From: Solibacteraceae bacterium
GTDB lineage: Bacteria; Acidobacteriota; Terriglobia; Bryobacterales; Bryobacteraceae
NCBI GenBank assembly: GCA_021324015.1
Contig: JAJPJX010000071.1
Span: 1 to 64,000 of the forward strand
DNA length: 64,000 bases
Reading direction: 5' to 3'
Notes under the pieces: model-generated
What the model saw: the letters and a program-made list of their open reading frames with translations, nothing else
The model's database searches: none
What the model was told of the DNA's origin: nothing
Made by a program: the position numbers and the translations under genes
Shown here: in pieces, positions 1 to 8,588 of the stretch
Layout: every line of letters begins with the position of its first letter
Numbering within the stretch: position 1 is the first letter of the stretch

Positions 1-290
1 GCGGCCATGCCGCCGCGCTGGTGCAGCCAGGCGAAGACCACGTCCCAGAGCCATTCCCAGGCAAACCAAGGCTGCCCGGTCATGCTGAAGGAGAAAATGT
101 CCCGGTGCGGCGCCTGCCCGTGGCGCAGAATCCACTCGCCGGTGCGCACGTGCCAGCCCGTATCGCCATCTCCCAGCAGGCTGCGTGCGCCGTTCATCTT
201 CCCGAACACGAACAGAATCGGAACCACAAACGCGACGTCGGCCAGTGAGGGCAGGGCGTGTACGGCCCAATTTGGCTTCGTTTGCTTCAT
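1..290 (-). CDS. membrane glycosyltransferase-like protein, N-terminal part (cut by window edge)
   Basis: An ATG-initiated reading frame runs without a stop from 290 to the window edge, about 96 codons. It opens with a hydrophobic segment (residues about 15-32). A GDGDTGWHVRTGEW stretch and a PWFAWEWLWD stretch follow. This pattern is common at the N-terminus of large multi-spanning PMT/GT39-like membrane proteins of Acidobacteriota; that family assignment is from memory. The start lies 2 nt after the tadG-like stop codon, and GGAG inside the last codons of that gene can serve as its ribosome site, so it looks like the last gene of the Tad run. Its function cannot be fixed from the fragment. 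Confidence 0.6.
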   Translation of the reverse strand, partial: MKQTKPNWAVHALPSLADVAFVVPILFVFGKMNGARSLLGDGDTGWHVRTGEWILRHGQAPHRDIFSFSMTGQPWFAWEWLWDVVFAWLHQRGGMA

Positions 291-292
291 CT

Positions 293-2089
293 CTACTCCA
301 CCAGTGCGACCATCCGGCGCTGCACGGGGGTCACCGGCTGCACCATGCTGAAATTCGAGTTGCCCTGCACGCGCATGGCTCCGGCGATGAGTTGCACCGG
401 AACCTGGTAGTCTCCGCCCCCCTGAATCGTGGTCCACGCGCCGCGGGGCTGGTAAACCGTCCCATACACGTGGAACGAAGGCGAGCCTTGCAGTACAAGC
501 TGTGGCGATTGGTTGTTGACCAGCGAAGTGTTGGGGCAGCCGTCCGAATTGCCGCAGCTCGTGTCGATGTTCCCGTTGGCGTCATACTTCACCACGGAGT
601 TGGCCTGGTCCTGCCACAGCGCCACCGGCGCGAACGGCTTCAGCGACGCCGGCAGCGAAGAAGCCGCGGCGTTCAGCCCGTGCAGGTTGACCGAGGCCCC
701 GCTACTGCCGGTCTGGAAACCAGTGGTTCCCTGTTGGAGGTTGGAAGCGATCGCCTGCACCAGGGCGGGCACTTGCAGCGACTGGCCCTGGCCCTGGTAA
801 TTCGTATCCGTGAAGATGAAGATCTCCCCGGCGTCCGTGTTCTGTCCGTATCCCGCAGTACCGTCCTGGATCGAGGCGTTCGAGCTGACGCTAAAGGTCT
901 GGCCGGGTTTGCCGCTCTGCGGCTGAACTCCCGCCAGGACGTACATCCCGGGGTCGAAAGTCACGGTCGTGCCGCTTTGCGTGAGCGAGACGCCGCCATA
1001 GACCACATAGCTGCCGAACCCACTGCCGCCGCTGCCGAACCTGACGTACCCGGAGATGCTGATGGAGGCGCCAGTGGCATAGATCCTGCCTTGCTTATCC
1101 ATGGCAGTGGCGTAATAGTTTCCGGGGGCCAGCACCAGCGGGTTACCGGGATCGCTGCTTCCGTTGATATGCCCGCCGGGCACCTGTACGTCCGAGAGAC
1201 CGGTAGGAGGCGCCGGCTGACCCTTGCCCCGCATGGGGTCCTCGAAGAGGTTGGCTGTGTCGTTGTTCTGCGGGGTCTGGACCCACTGGGAACTACCGCT
1301 CAGCGTATAGCTCCCTGTACCCCGGATATACGTATACGGGGCACTGATCAAGCCGCCGCCAGTATTTTCGCCGGCGTAGCGACCATCGGCGCTGGTGCCG
1401 TTCTTCTGCGAGGCCAGCAGGATGCCGCCGTCGGCCTGAAGCGCCGGGTGCCCCTGGTTGTTATTAGCGCTCACCAGCAGGTCCACGCCGCAAGTCAAAT
1501 TGTTGGTGCTCTCCATCGGCAGGCAGTCGTTTTCGTGGTTGAGCAGCAGCAGCGAGCCGTACACAGATAAATTCAAGACCGCCGCCGTGGCCCTGGCGGC
1601 AGCCAGCGTGGAGGAGCCCATCAAGGCCCCAAACAGCATGGGCATGCGCACGCTGGTGCGGGCCGTAACCCAGTAGTTGACCGTGATGCCCGGCACGGTC
1701 GGCGGCGGCGTGGTGACATCCGCCTGGAGCGACACGCTCTGCCGCCCGCTGTCGCCGTTCGTGGTGAAGCCGTTCTGCGCCGCGTACAGGCAGCCGTTGT
1801 CCAGGTTACCGCCCGGAGGGTTGGGCACCGGAGTAGCACAGGCCGTAGCCGCCTGGCAGGTCACGCCGGTTCCACAGGTGAAGGTCGATCCCTGCCCCAC
1901 ATTGTTCAGGGCCACCTGCGCCGCCGCCAGAGCCGCCGCCTCGGCGGCCTTTTGGGCGCTCTGCCGTAGGTAGTGCGCCCAGCCCAGGTCCACCGCGAGG
2001 GCCAGCATCCCCGCCATCGTGAACAGGGCCAGGGTCATCATCAGAACCGCCTGCCCGTGATTGGATCTGCCGCGCCTCACCATTCGCAC
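293..2089 (-). CDS. TadG-like Flp/Tad pilus assembly protein
   Basis: 598 residues. A basic N-terminus is followed by a hydrophobic pilin-like segment (GQAVLMMTLALFTMAG, residues about 13-35) and an Ala-rich helix with SAQKAAEAAALAAAQVALN. This is the usual opening of TadG-type proteins, which sit in the membrane as minor pilins or assembly factors of tight-adherence pili. The long remainder is Gly/Ser/Asn-rich and looks like an extracellular beta-rich region. No von Willebrand MIDAS motif was obvious to me. It follows a TadE gene with 1 nt between them and is probably cotranscribed. The Tad secretion ATPase and platform genes are not in this window, so the pilus itself is inferred. Confidence 0.75.
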   Translation of the reverse strand: MRMVRRGRSNHGQAVLMMTLALFTMAGMLALAVDLGWAHYLRQSAQKAAEAAALAAAQVALNNVGQGSTFTCGTGVTCQAATACATPVPNPPGGNLDNGCLYAAQNGFTTNGDSGRQSVSLQADVTTPPPTVPGITVNYWVTARTSVRMPMLFGALMGSSTLAAARATAAVLNLSVYGSLLLLNHENDCLPMESTNNLTCGVDLLVSANNNQGHPALQADGGILLASQKNGTSADGRYAGENTGGGLISAPYTYIRGTGSYTLSGSSQWVQTPQNNDTANLFEDPMRGKGQPAPPTGLSDVQVPGGHINGSSDPGNPLVLAPGNYYATAMDKQGRIYATGASISISGYVRFGSGGSGFGSYVVYGGVSLTQSGTTVTFDPGMYVLAGVQPQSGKPGQTFSVSSNASIQDGTAGYGQNTDAGEIFIFTDTNYQGQGQSLQVPALVQAIASNLQQGTTGFQTGSSGASVNLHGLNAAASSLPASLKPFAPVALWQDQANSVVKYDANGNIDTSCGNSDGCPNTSLVNNQSPQLVLQGSPSFHVYGTVYQPRGAWTTIQGGGDYQVPVQLIAGAMRVQGNSNFSMVQPVTPVQRRMVALVE

Positions 2090-2090
2090 C

Positions 2091-2594
2091 TCAAAATTGG
2101 ATGGCCTGCTTCGACGACGCAGATAGGTTGAAGGCGCCGAAGGGCGCCAGGTTAGCCCCGCCAGGCCAGAGCATCGAGATCAGCGACTGATACGGATAAG
2201 CGGCCGAAATCTGTAGGGCCAGACCGGCCGAACTGCCTGGAGCCGACGGCCAGTTGCTGGTGTTGCTCAGGCAGTCGCTGAGGGCGCACGTCACCGTACC
2301 GTTCGCCGCCGTGAGCACCAGGCTCATCTGCGCGGGCAGGAGCCCCGGAGCAGCTTGCCGGATGCGGCCGGCTACCTGTCCGACGGTCACCTGGCAGGAG
2401 TTCGGAGCCGTGGCGCAATCCACACCATGCACCACGGCGTACCGCGTGCCTTCCCGAACCGCGTAGGCCAGCGTGTGATAGATCCACATCCCCCGCGCCA
2501 TTTCGAAGGTGGAGATCAACAGGAAGATCAGGGGAATCCCGACCAGGGTAAACTCCAGAAGGGTATTTCCCCGCTGCGCACGGCTGCGCCTCAT
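2091..2594 (-). CDS. TadE-like pilus assembly protein
   Basis: 167 residues. RGNTLLEFTLVGIPLIFLLI is the class IV pilin-like TadE segment, with the Glu at +5 expected in a prepilin-like helix, and it continues into an ARGMWIYHTLAYAVREGTRY stretch. TadE proteins are processed pseudopilins anchored in the inner membrane. Cys residues in the exported part (for example DCATAPNSC) could form disulfides. The start overlaps the stop of the upstream TadE gene by 4 nt (ATGA), so the two are translationally coupled. Confidence 0.82.
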   Translation of the reverse strand: MRRSRAQRGNTLLEFTLVGIPLIFLLISTFEMARGMWIYHTLAYAVREGTRYAVVHGVDCATAPNSCQVTVGQVAGRIRQAAPGLLPAQMSLVLTAANGTVTCALSDCLSNTSNWPSAPGSSAGLALQISAAYPYQSLISMLWPGGANLAPFGAFNLSASSKQAIQF

Positions 2595-3034
2595 GATTGC
2601 TCCCTTACGAGCATCTGCGTGGCCCGCGTGATGGTCACTTGCCGCGCCACCCCCGGAATCGGTATCAGCAGTGGTGTCTGATCGGTCACCGAGACAGTGG
2701 AGGCTTCGCTGTTATCCGCGCCGGCACCCGCCGTGACCGTCACCTGAACCGGTAAAGCCGAGCAACTGGAGACATTCCGTACGTTCGGCAGGGCCTTGAG
2801 CTCCGCGAGAACGTACTGGCAGGCCCCCGTGGCATCCGCCGCGGAAGTCTGGGAGCTCGACGTATATAGGGCCGCCACCCGCGACGCACTCTCCGTGGCG
2901 ATCATGGCGTAGGAATAGAAGCCCAGGTCGAGCGCCCCGGCGAAGAGAAAGAAGACCCACGGTGCGAGCAGGGCAAATTCCACCGCGGCCTGACCGCGCC
3001 GTGGGTGCGAATGTTTTGTAGATCGCCGCGCCAT
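2591..3034 (-). CDS. TadE-like pilus assembly protein (second paralogue)
   Basis: 147 residues. The RRGQAAVEFALLAPWVFFLF segment near residues 13-32 is a TadE transmembrane/pseudopilin motif, followed by ALDLGFYSYAMIATESASRV. It differs enough from its neighbour to be a separate minor pseudopilin. It starts 1 nt after the PilZ gene stop and overlaps the next TadE gene by 4 nt, which fits one polycistronic message. The role in pilus assembly is a family assignment. Confidence 0.8.
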   Translation of the reverse strand: MARRSTKHSHPRRGQAAVEFALLAPWVFFLFAGALDLGFYSYAMIATESASRVAALYTSSSQTSAADATGACQYVLAELKALPNVRNVSSCSALPVQVTVTAGAGADNSEASTVSVTDQTPLLIPIPGVARQVTITRATQMLVREQS

Positions 3035-3035
3035 T

Positions 3036-3416
3036 TTACGCCAGCCACTCCGTGACGGGAATCATCTCAGAGCCGTCAATACCCGGTTTTCCGGGAGGCT
3101 GGATATCCCGAAATTCCATGGAACTCACCGACAGGGCCAGCAGGGGATCCGACCCTTCGCGACGCGAAATCCCGGCAACTACCGTCTGGCAATGAATGCA
3201 CTTGGGACGGAAACCGTGGTTGACGGGAAGCTCCACCTGCACGACCATCTGATCTCCGATCTTCGGCAGCGCCGCCTCGGAGCGCCACCGCATCAGCATC
3301 CCGTCCTTGCCGATGTTCTCCGTGACCATCCAGCCGAGCGGTGGCCCACCGACAATAGCCACGCTGCACCGTAGCCCGATCTCCAGCCGCCTGCCTGCCC
3401 TGTGACTGAATTTCAT
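3036..3416 (-). CDS. PilZ-domain protein
   Basis: 126 residues. An RAGRRLEIGLRC segment near the N-terminus and NIGKDGM about 25 residues later match the RxxxR...[DN]xSxxG layout of PilZ domains that bind cyclic di-GMP, although the Ser position is Gly/Lys here. A QVELP strand and a C-terminal LALSVSSMEF strand fit the beta-barrel. It is the first gene of the minus-strand run that ends in the Tad genes, so it may link c-di-GMP to pilus function. The CxxC in KCIHCQ is unusual for PilZ and might be a metal or redox site; that is speculation. A GACGGGAT stretch precedes the ATG. Confidence 0.7.
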   Translation of the reverse strand: MKFSHRAGRRLEIGLRCSVAIVGGPPLGWMVTENIGKDGMLMRWRSEAALPKIGDQMVVQVELPVNHGFRPKCIHCQTVVAGISRREGSDPLLALSVSSMEFRDIQPPGKPGIDGSEMIPVTEWLA

Positions 3417-3591
3417 ATCCCGTCAATTTCAAGTTTTAAGAGCCGCTCCTCGTGTATTCAAGGCTGTAAATGGGAGATAAGCCAGCGTTGTCAAGAGGAA
3501 GCGGGGGAACTTCGTAGGGGAAAACACTGAGATGACATACGGGTTGGCACTGATTGGGGTACTGGTGGGACTAACCTTCGTTAGAAATTCG

Positions 3592-3621
3592 TTGACAATC
3601 GCACGTTAGCCTTCGCACAAT
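3592..3621 (+). promoter_or_regulatory. putative sigma70 promoter for the LuxR-type regulator
   Basis: TTGACA at 3592-3597 and CACAAT at 3616-3621 are separated by 18 bp and lie about 85 bp before the regulator start. The -35 box is perfect and the -10 box matches 4 of 6. The rest of 3417-3705, the divergent spacer between the PilZ gene and this regulator, shows no gene. Confidence 0.5.
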
Positions 3622-3705
3622 GAAGTCATTCAGCCGAGATTGTTCAATATCAGGTCTGATTTTGGAAGTTTTCCTGCGGCCTGAAAAGGATTGCGCCACA
3701 AAGCC

Positions 3706-4422
3706 ATGACTCGAATCCTTTTGCAAAGCGATCAGCCGATTCTTTCGATCGGCCTGGAATATCTGTTCTCTTCGGTAGAGGGGCTGCGTTTGGAGCGGAC
3801 CTGCTCGCGCCCCGCGGACCTCGCATCGGTGATGGCGGATCAGGAGCCGGACATACTGCTTTTGGACCTGACGCCCGAGGTCAGCATCGATTTCCTGGCC
3901 GAACTTCGGAGCAGTGCGCCGAATTGCCGCGTGGTTTTGTGGGTCAATGAAATCTCCACAGAGATGGCATTCCAGGCTCTGGGCCTGGGAGTGCGCGGAA
4001 TCGTGCGGAAATGTCTGCCGCCGGCGAGCCTCGTGGAGAGTCTGCGCAAGGTTCAGGCGGGCGAACTGGCTTACGACAAGGAACTAACCGACAGCTTCTT
4101 CGCGGCCCGGCGGGTGGTCCTGACGCGGCGCGAGAGCCAGCTTGTGAGCCTGATTTCCCAGGGGCTGCGGAACAAAGAGATCGCTACGGCGCTGCAAATC
4201 TCCGAGGGCACGGTGAAGGTGTACCTGCAACGGCTGTTCGCCAAGGTGGGCGTGAAGGACCGCCTGGAGCTGGCGCTGTTCGGCCTGAAAAATTTCGCTT
4301 CCGCTCGCAGCGTGGGAGCGGAGAGCAGCCGCCTGAGCGAGCCGGCGCCCGCCGGCATTCGCTCCGTGGTGATCACCCCGCCTGCGAATCCGGCCGGAAG
4401 CGCGCAGCGCGTGTATTTCTAG
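3706..4422 (+). CDS. LuxR/NarL-type response regulator
   Basis: 238 residues from the ATG at 3706. A TTG at 3691 in the same frame would add five residues, but it directly abuts an AAAAGGA ribosome site. The N-terminal half is a receiver-like domain with the phosphoacceptor Asp in DILLLDLTPE and a Lys in VRKCLPP. The usual acidic pair after the first strand is reduced to one Asp (QSDQPI), so Mg/phosphate binding could be weak. The C-terminal half is a GerE/LuxR helix-turn-helix (LTRRESQLVSLISQG, NKEIATALQISEGTVKVYL). No cognate histidine kinase is adjacent. Divergence from the PilZ-Tad run suggests it may control those genes; that is inference. Confidence 0.85.
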   Translation: MTRILLQSDQPILSIGLEYLFSSVEGLRLERTCSRPADLASVMADQEPDILLLDLTPEVSIDFLAELRSSAPNCRVVLWVNEISTEMAFQALGLGVRGIVRKCLPPASLVESLRKVQAGELAYDKELTDSFFAARRVVLTRRESQLVSLISQGLRNKEIATALQISEGTVKVYLQRLFAKVGVKDRLELALFGLKNFASARSVGAESSRLSEPAPAGIRSVVITPPANPAGSAQRVYF

Positions 4423-4449
4423 GCTCCGGCAGCAGCCCGGTGCTTATCC

Positions 4450-5832
4450 ATGATGGCGACCTCCAATCCGAATGAGTCCGTGGCAGACGCGAGCGTGGCG
4501 CCAGGAAGCCGGATGGATGCCGGCGACGGCGCGGCTGGGCCCATGATCCCGGCGGTGCCGCGCACGCTGGAGCAGACCGGACTTTCCTCATCTTTCCTGG
4601 AACAGCTTCTGCTTAAGATTCTTTTTCTGCGGGGAGAGTCGTACGGCCGGGATGTGGCGGCCGCCGTGGGGTTGCAGTTCAGCGTCATCGAACCCCTTCT
4701 GGAAACACTGAAGCTGCAACATCTCATCGAGATCCGGCGGTCCATGGGCTACGGCAACGTATCCGCGGTGTTCTGCATCACGGAGAGCGGCCGCGCCCGC
4801 GTCCGGCTGTACCTGGAGGGCAACCAATATGCGGGGCCGGCGCCCGTTCCGCTGGAACAGTTCACCGCAGTCGTCCGGCGCCAGCGGCTCCAGGAGGGCT
4901 GGCTCACGCCCGACGCGCTGGTGCAGGCCTACCGGCACATGGTGGTGGCGCCGCGCGTTCTGGCACAGCTCGGTCCCGCGGTGAGCGCCGGCAAGTCCTT
5001 CCTGATCTACGGCCGGCCGGGAGACGGCAAGACCTATCTGGCCGAAGCGCTAGGGGAGATTTGGAGCGCTCCCGTTTTCCTTCCCTATGCCATCGAATTT
5101 CAGGGCAATATCATCCATTTCTACGACCCCATCTATCATCGGGTCACGGAGGAACCCGAATCCCTGCAAGCCCTGGACGAGGAGCGCTCCCATGACGGCC
5201 GCTGGTTCCGCTGCCGGCGGCCGTTCATCACCACGGGCGGAGAATTGACGATTGAAATGCTGGACCTGAGCTACAACGCCGTCTCCAAGGTGTACGAAGC
5301 CCCGCTCCAGCTCAAGGCGACCAACGGAACCTACCTGATCGACGACTTTGGACGTCAGCGGGCGACGCCGGCGGAGGTTCTCAACCGCTGGATCGTTCCG
5401 ATGGAGCGGCGGGTGGACTTCCTCAGCTTTCGCACCGGGGGCAAGGTGACCGTGCCCTTTGAAACCTTCCTGGTATTCTCCACCAACCTCCAGCCGCACG
5501 AACTGGGCGACGAAGCCTTTCTGCGCCGTATCCAGTACAAGATGCTGATGCGGGGACCAGCCAAGGAGGAGTTCCTGGAGATCTTCTCCCGCTTCTGCAC
5601 CCAGCATGAACTGGAATATTCGGAGCCCGCTGTCGAACGGCTCATCGAGGAGCGCTATGCCCGCACCGGAAAGCCGTTCCGCCGCTGTCATCCGCGCGAC
5701 CTGCTGACCCACGCGCTGGACATCATGCGGTTTGAGAAGCTACCGCACGTTCTGACCGACGATATCCTCAACCGCGCGTTTGAAAGCTGCTTCGTGCAGG
5801 AATCGGAAGACGCTCCCCCACCTGCCGAATAA
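4450..5832 (+). CDS. AAA+ ATPase with N-terminal winged-helix-like domain
   Basis: 460 residues. Residues about 45-125 look like a winged-helix fold (LLLKILFLRGESYGRDVAAA, then FCITESGRARVRLYL). A Walker A motif GRPGDGKT follows at 188-195. A Walker B-like LIDDFGRQ and sensor-like FSTNLQPHELGDEAFLRR come later. A C-terminal lid segment (RRCHPRDLLTHALDIM) completes a MoxR/RuvB-like AAA+ module. The substrate is unknown. The gene begins 27 nt after the LuxR-type regulator and probably shares its transcript. Proximity to the Tad genes makes a pilus-related or DNA-related role possible, but nothing in the sequence proves either. The start has tandem ATGs at 4450 and 4453. Confidence 0.8.
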   Translation: MMATSNPNESVADASVAPGSRMDAGDGAAGPMIPAVPRTLEQTGLSSSFLEQLLLKILFLRGESYGRDVAAAVGLQFSVIEPLLETLKLQHLIEIRRSMGYGNVSAVFCITESGRARVRLYLEGNQYAGPAPVPLEQFTAVVRRQRLQEGWLTPDALVQAYRHMVVAPRVLAQLGPAVSAGKSFLIYGRPGDGKTYLAEALGEIWSAPVFLPYAIEFQGNIIHFYDPIYHRVTEEPESLQALDEERSHDGRWFRCRRPFITTGGELTIEMLDLSYNAVSKVYEAPLQLKATNGTYLIDDFGRQRATPAEVLNRWIVPMERRVDFLSFRTGGKVTVPFETFLVFSTNLQPHELGDEAFLRRIQYKMLMRGPAKEEFLEIFSRFCTQHELEYSEPAVERLIEERYARTGKPFRRCHPRDLLTHALDIMRFEKLPHVLTDDILNRAFESCFVQESEDAPPPAE

Positions 5833-5843
5833 AGGGAAGCGGC

Positions 5844-6338
5844 CTACTGACCGCCGGCCTGCTTGGCGGCAATGGGACCCACGATCGGAAGCTGGTACCA
5901 CTCGCGGTTGTACGCCTTGTACATGCAGTAGAGCCACAGCACGAAGCCGAGGAGCCCGATCAGCATCCGAATGGGCAGGAAAATGAACCAGAGGTGCACG
6001 GCTCCCCCCAGGATCAGCAGCACGATGCTCAAGGCGATGGACAGGGCGATCCAGCCCGCGCTGAACAACACGGACTGCATGGCGTGAAAGCGCACGAAAG
6101 GCCGCTTGTTGTAGGGCTCAAGCACCAGAAACAGGATGCCGGTAATAAATCCGATCAGGTAGCACAAGGCGCCGGCGACATTATCCTCCAGCCCCGATGC
6201 AACCGCGCCGCCGGGCGGCGGACCCACCGGGCTCGGACCCCCTGGCGCAGTCCCGGCCGGCGCAGGGCCAGCCGGTGCTCCGCACTTGGCGCAGAATCGC
6301 CCCTCGACGGGGGCCCCACAACTCGAGCAGAATGCCAT
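5844..6338 (-). CDS. zinc-ribbon membrane protein (DUF4870-like)
   Basis: 164 residues. The N-terminus carries two CxxC pairs (C4/C7 and C16/C19), a zinc-ribbon seen at the front of many small membrane proteins. A Gly/Pro-rich linker (about 22-45) leads to a hydrophobic region with about four transmembrane helices, including CYLIGFITGILFLVLEP and RFHAMQSVLF, which resemble DUF4870/Tic20-like proteins. A GGAGG site precedes the ATG. It converges with the AAA+ gene, with only 11 nt between the ends, and I see no hairpin terminator there. Function unknown. Confidence 0.75.
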   Translation of the reverse strand: MAFCSSCGAPVEGRFCAKCGAPAGPAPAGTAPGGPSPVGPPPGGAVASGLEDNVAGALCYLIGFITGILFLVLEPYNKRPFVRFHAMQSVLFSAGWIALSIALSIVLLILGGAVHLWFIFLPIRMLIGLLGFVLWLYCMYKAYNREWYQLPIVGPIAAKQAGGQ

Positions 6339-6461
6339 TCTCAGCCTCCAGCGGCCTACACTTTAGCCGAGTTTGTGCGCGCGCGCAATGGTTTTGTGAG
6401 TTTTATGAGTTTCACAGGCCGGTTGGTGCGAGAATGAGTGGGCGGAGGGGGCAGCTTTGGC

Positions 6462-7274
6462 GTGGGCCTGAACACCTTTCGGCACAGCGGCAATCTCGGG
6501 GATATCGTCTACAGCCTGCCTGCGGTGAAAGCCCTGGGCGGAGGCATCTTCTACGTAGACCACCACACCGGGTACCAGGAAAAACCGCCACTCGGCAGGG
6601 ATACCGGGCTGATGATGACCGAACTCCTCCAGACCCAGGACTATATCCGGCGAGCCTCCCTGTATGAAGGGCAGCCGGTCGACTATGACCTGGACCGGTT
6701 TCGGAGCAAGGCAGTTCCCGTCCACCTTTTCAACCTATGGAAGCACCAGGCGGACGAACTCGCCGGCGTGTTTTTCGGAGGGCCGGTGAAGGACTTCCGT
6801 CGGCTGCTGATTCCGCGGCTGGAGGTGGACTTGCCGCAATACCACTGGGAAAGCGTCGGGTTACCCGGCAGGGCGAACCTCACGGCGCCCTGGATCACCG
6901 GCATTCCCCCAAAGCCGCTGGCCGAAATCGTGGTGTGCCGCACAGCCCGCTATCCCGGCACGCTGGCGTGGCGTTGCCTGAGAGACTATGCGAGGCGCGC
7001 TGTGTTCGTCGGGTTGGAAGAAGAGTGGGCGGCTTTCTGCAGGGAGTACTGCGACCTGCGCTTCTACAGGGCGGAAAGCCTACTGGATTTTGCCCGGGTG
7101 ATTGCCGGGGCCAGGCTCTATGTGGGCAATCAATCGTTCGGGCTGGCCCTGGCGGAGGCCATGTTGATCCCGAGAGTGGCCGAATTGTGGGAGACAAGCC
7201 CGAACCGCCTAGCTGACACGAAGGCGCACCGCGCGCTGACGCAGGACCTGATTGAACAGTACCTCCGCCGCTGA
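6462..7274 (+). CDS. GT9-like glycosyltransferase family protein
   Basis: 270 residues from the GTG at 6462, which has GGAGGGGG ten nt upstream; a GTG at 6438 in the same frame is the alternative. The opening LNTFRHSGNLGDIVYSLPAV and the late ARLYVGNQSFGLALAEAM resemble ADP-heptose:LPS heptosyltransferase-type (GT9) proteins, with the glycine-rich first loop and a C-terminal nucleotide-sugar loop. The protein is shorter than typical heptosyltransferases (about 330-360 residues), so it may be a divergent branch. Sugar donor and acceptor are unknown. It converges with the methyltransferase gene with a 6-nt gap. Confidence 0.65.
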   Translation: MGLNTFRHSGNLGDIVYSLPAVKALGGGIFYVDHHTGYQEKPPLGRDTGLMMTELLQTQDYIRRASLYEGQPVDYDLDRFRSKAVPVHLFNLWKHQADELAGVFFGGPVKDFRRLLIPRLEVDLPQYHWESVGLPGRANLTAPWITGIPPKPLAEIVVCRTARYPGTLAWRCLRDYARRAVFVGLEEEWAAFCREYCDLRFYRAESLLDFARVIAGARLYVGNQSFGLALAEAMLIPRVAELWETSPNRLADTKAHRALTQDLIEQYLRR

Positions 7275-7280
7275 CGCCAC

Positions 7281-8081
7281 TCAAGCGGCCGTGGAGGCCC
7301 CTCTTTCCAGCAGGACCACATCCTGGTGGCGGTTCATGGCGGCAGGCAGGTAATCCAGAACCCGGAAATACCGGCTGTACTGCTCGATCACATACTCCCG
7401 GGTGTGATAGGTGTTCTGGGCGCAGTAGGGAGCAAAGACTTCCATGACAGGCTCCTGTACGAGCAGGATGCCCTTCCGCCGGACGGCCTCAGACTGGTCG
7501 CGCGGCCAGCCGTTCCAGCAGGCGGATCCATGGACGGTGACGAGCAGAATCCCTCCGGGCTGCGTGAGGCGCTGCAATTCCGCCAGCCACCGGAACTGCG
7601 AAGCCTCGTCGAGATGCGTGAACACGGAGATGGCGTAGACGAGATCAAATCGCCCGGCGTCGAACGGAAGCGGCGGTTCGGGGCCGTTGACGGTAAACTC
7701 GCAGCCGGGCAGGTTGGCGGCGCACCAGGCGATGGCCTCGCCGTCCAGGTCCGTGCCCTGGCACTGGGCCGCAGGCGCCAGCCGCCGGACCGGCATCAGC
7801 ACGCGGCCGCAGCCGCATCCGAAATCCAGGATGCGCCGAAATTCCGCAAAGTCCCTACCCACCTGCCGGAGAGCTTTGGCGATATCCTGCGCGCACCGAT
7901 CGCCCACTTCGAGGAAGCTGGCCAGGTCTGGAGTGCCGTGGACGCGCCAGCGGAGAGGGGCGGGAGGAAGCGGGGCGCGGCCCGTCAGCCCGATGGCGAA
8001 CTGATCCAAGAGAGCACCCGGAAGCAGCATCGTTTTGGCCAAAGCCTGGTACCACTCGGCCAATCCTTGTGGAGTCATCAT
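7281..8081 (-). CDS. class I SAM-dependent methyltransferase
   Basis: 266 residues. Motif I is ILDFGCGCGRVL, the acidic end of strand 2 is GTDLDGEAI, motif II is FDLVYAISVFTHLDEA, and LTQPGGILLVTVHG follows. Together these give a Rossmann methyltransferase of the Methyltransf_11/25 type. The substrate is not evident. The pairing with a GT9-like gene suggests glycan or surface-polymer modification, but the two are convergent, so this is weak. Tandem ATGs lie at 8081 and 8078 with no ribosome site, and a TAGAAT box sits 8 nt upstream, so the message may be leaderless. Confidence 0.85.
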   Translation of the reverse strand: MMTPQGLAEWYQALAKTMLLPGALLDQFAIGLTGRAPLPPAPLRWRVHGTPDLASFLEVGDRCAQDIAKALRQVGRDFAEFRRILDFGCGCGRVLMPVRRLAPAAQCQGTDLDGEAIAWCAANLPGCEFTVNGPEPPLPFDAGRFDLVYAISVFTHLDEASQFRWLAELQRLTQPGGILLVTVHGSACWNGWPRDQSEAVRRKGILLVQEPVMEVFAPYCAQNTYHTREYVIEQYSRYFRVLDYLPAAMNRHQDVVLLERGASTAA

Positions 8082-8089
8082 TCTGCTCG

Positions 8090-8095
8090 ATTCTA
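8090..8095 (-). promoter_or_regulatory. -10 box of a putative leaderless methyltransferase message
   Basis: TAGAAT (5 of 6 to TATAAT) on the minus strand ends 8 nt before the ATG at 8081. No Shine-Dalgarno sequence and no clear -35 box are present. Confidence 0.4.
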
Positions 8096-8099
8096 CTTT

Positions 8100-8570
8100 T
8101 CACGGCCGCGCCGAGGAAAGGTGGCGGCCGAAAGTTTCCAGAATGTCGATGGCCGCCGTCAGGCCGCGCCGCACGTCCTTGCCGGCCATACGCCGGGCCA
8201 GCGCGAGGAGTCCAGGGGGCTTGTCCTGGCGGGCGGTAGCCCGGGCCATTCCTTCCGGAATGGCTTTGAAGATAGTCTGGAACCACTCCGGTTCGATGCT
8301 GCCCAGGATACGGCGCCAGAACAGGAGGTTGCGGATGGCGTGAACGGATTCCGGGGTGCTGGCCTTATCCATTACCGCCCCCAGGATCTGGTCGCTTGCG
8401 CCCAGGACGCCGCGCATCAGGTCGAGCAGACCGCGGTCGTGTAGGCCCTGCAGCACTTCATAGGCCGCCAGCACAGCTTCGGCGTGCTCGGCGGGGGCGT
8501 TTTCCAACCGGGCACGCAGTTCCTCGCGCGCATCGCGCCGGGGCGGTTCCAAAGGAATGGGTTGAGCCAT
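8100..8570 (-). CDS. DUF1641 protein, partner of the formate dehydrogenase-like protein
   Basis: 156 residues. The protein is mostly helical, with ALHD-like segments (EVLQGLHDRGLLDLMRGVLG) and LFWRRILGSIEPEWFQTIFK. I recognise DUF1641, a family found directly next to formate dehydrogenase-like genes, as in Bacillus subtilis yrhD-yrhE and yjgD-yjgC. It lies 18 nt downstream of the dehydrogenase gene on the same strand, the same order as in those pairs, and a GGAAG-type site precedes its ATG. No catalytic motif is visible. It may be a small assembly or interaction subunit; its biochemical role is unknown to me. Confidence 0.8.
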   Translation of the reverse strand: MAQPIPLEPPRRDAREELRARLENAPAEHAEAVLAAYEVLQGLHDRGLLDLMRGVLGASDQILGAVMDKASTPESVHAIRNLLFWRRILGSIEPEWFQTIFKAIPEGMARATARQDKPPGLLALARRMAGKDVRRGLTAAIDILETFGRHLSSARP

Positions 8571-8588
8571 GCTTGTGCTTCCTCTCCT

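Noticed and set aside
185-1570. 461-codon plus-strand frame over the TadG-like gene
   Set aside because: It has low-complexity Arg/Ala-rich translation with no motif, while the other strand has a TadG-type pilin segment.
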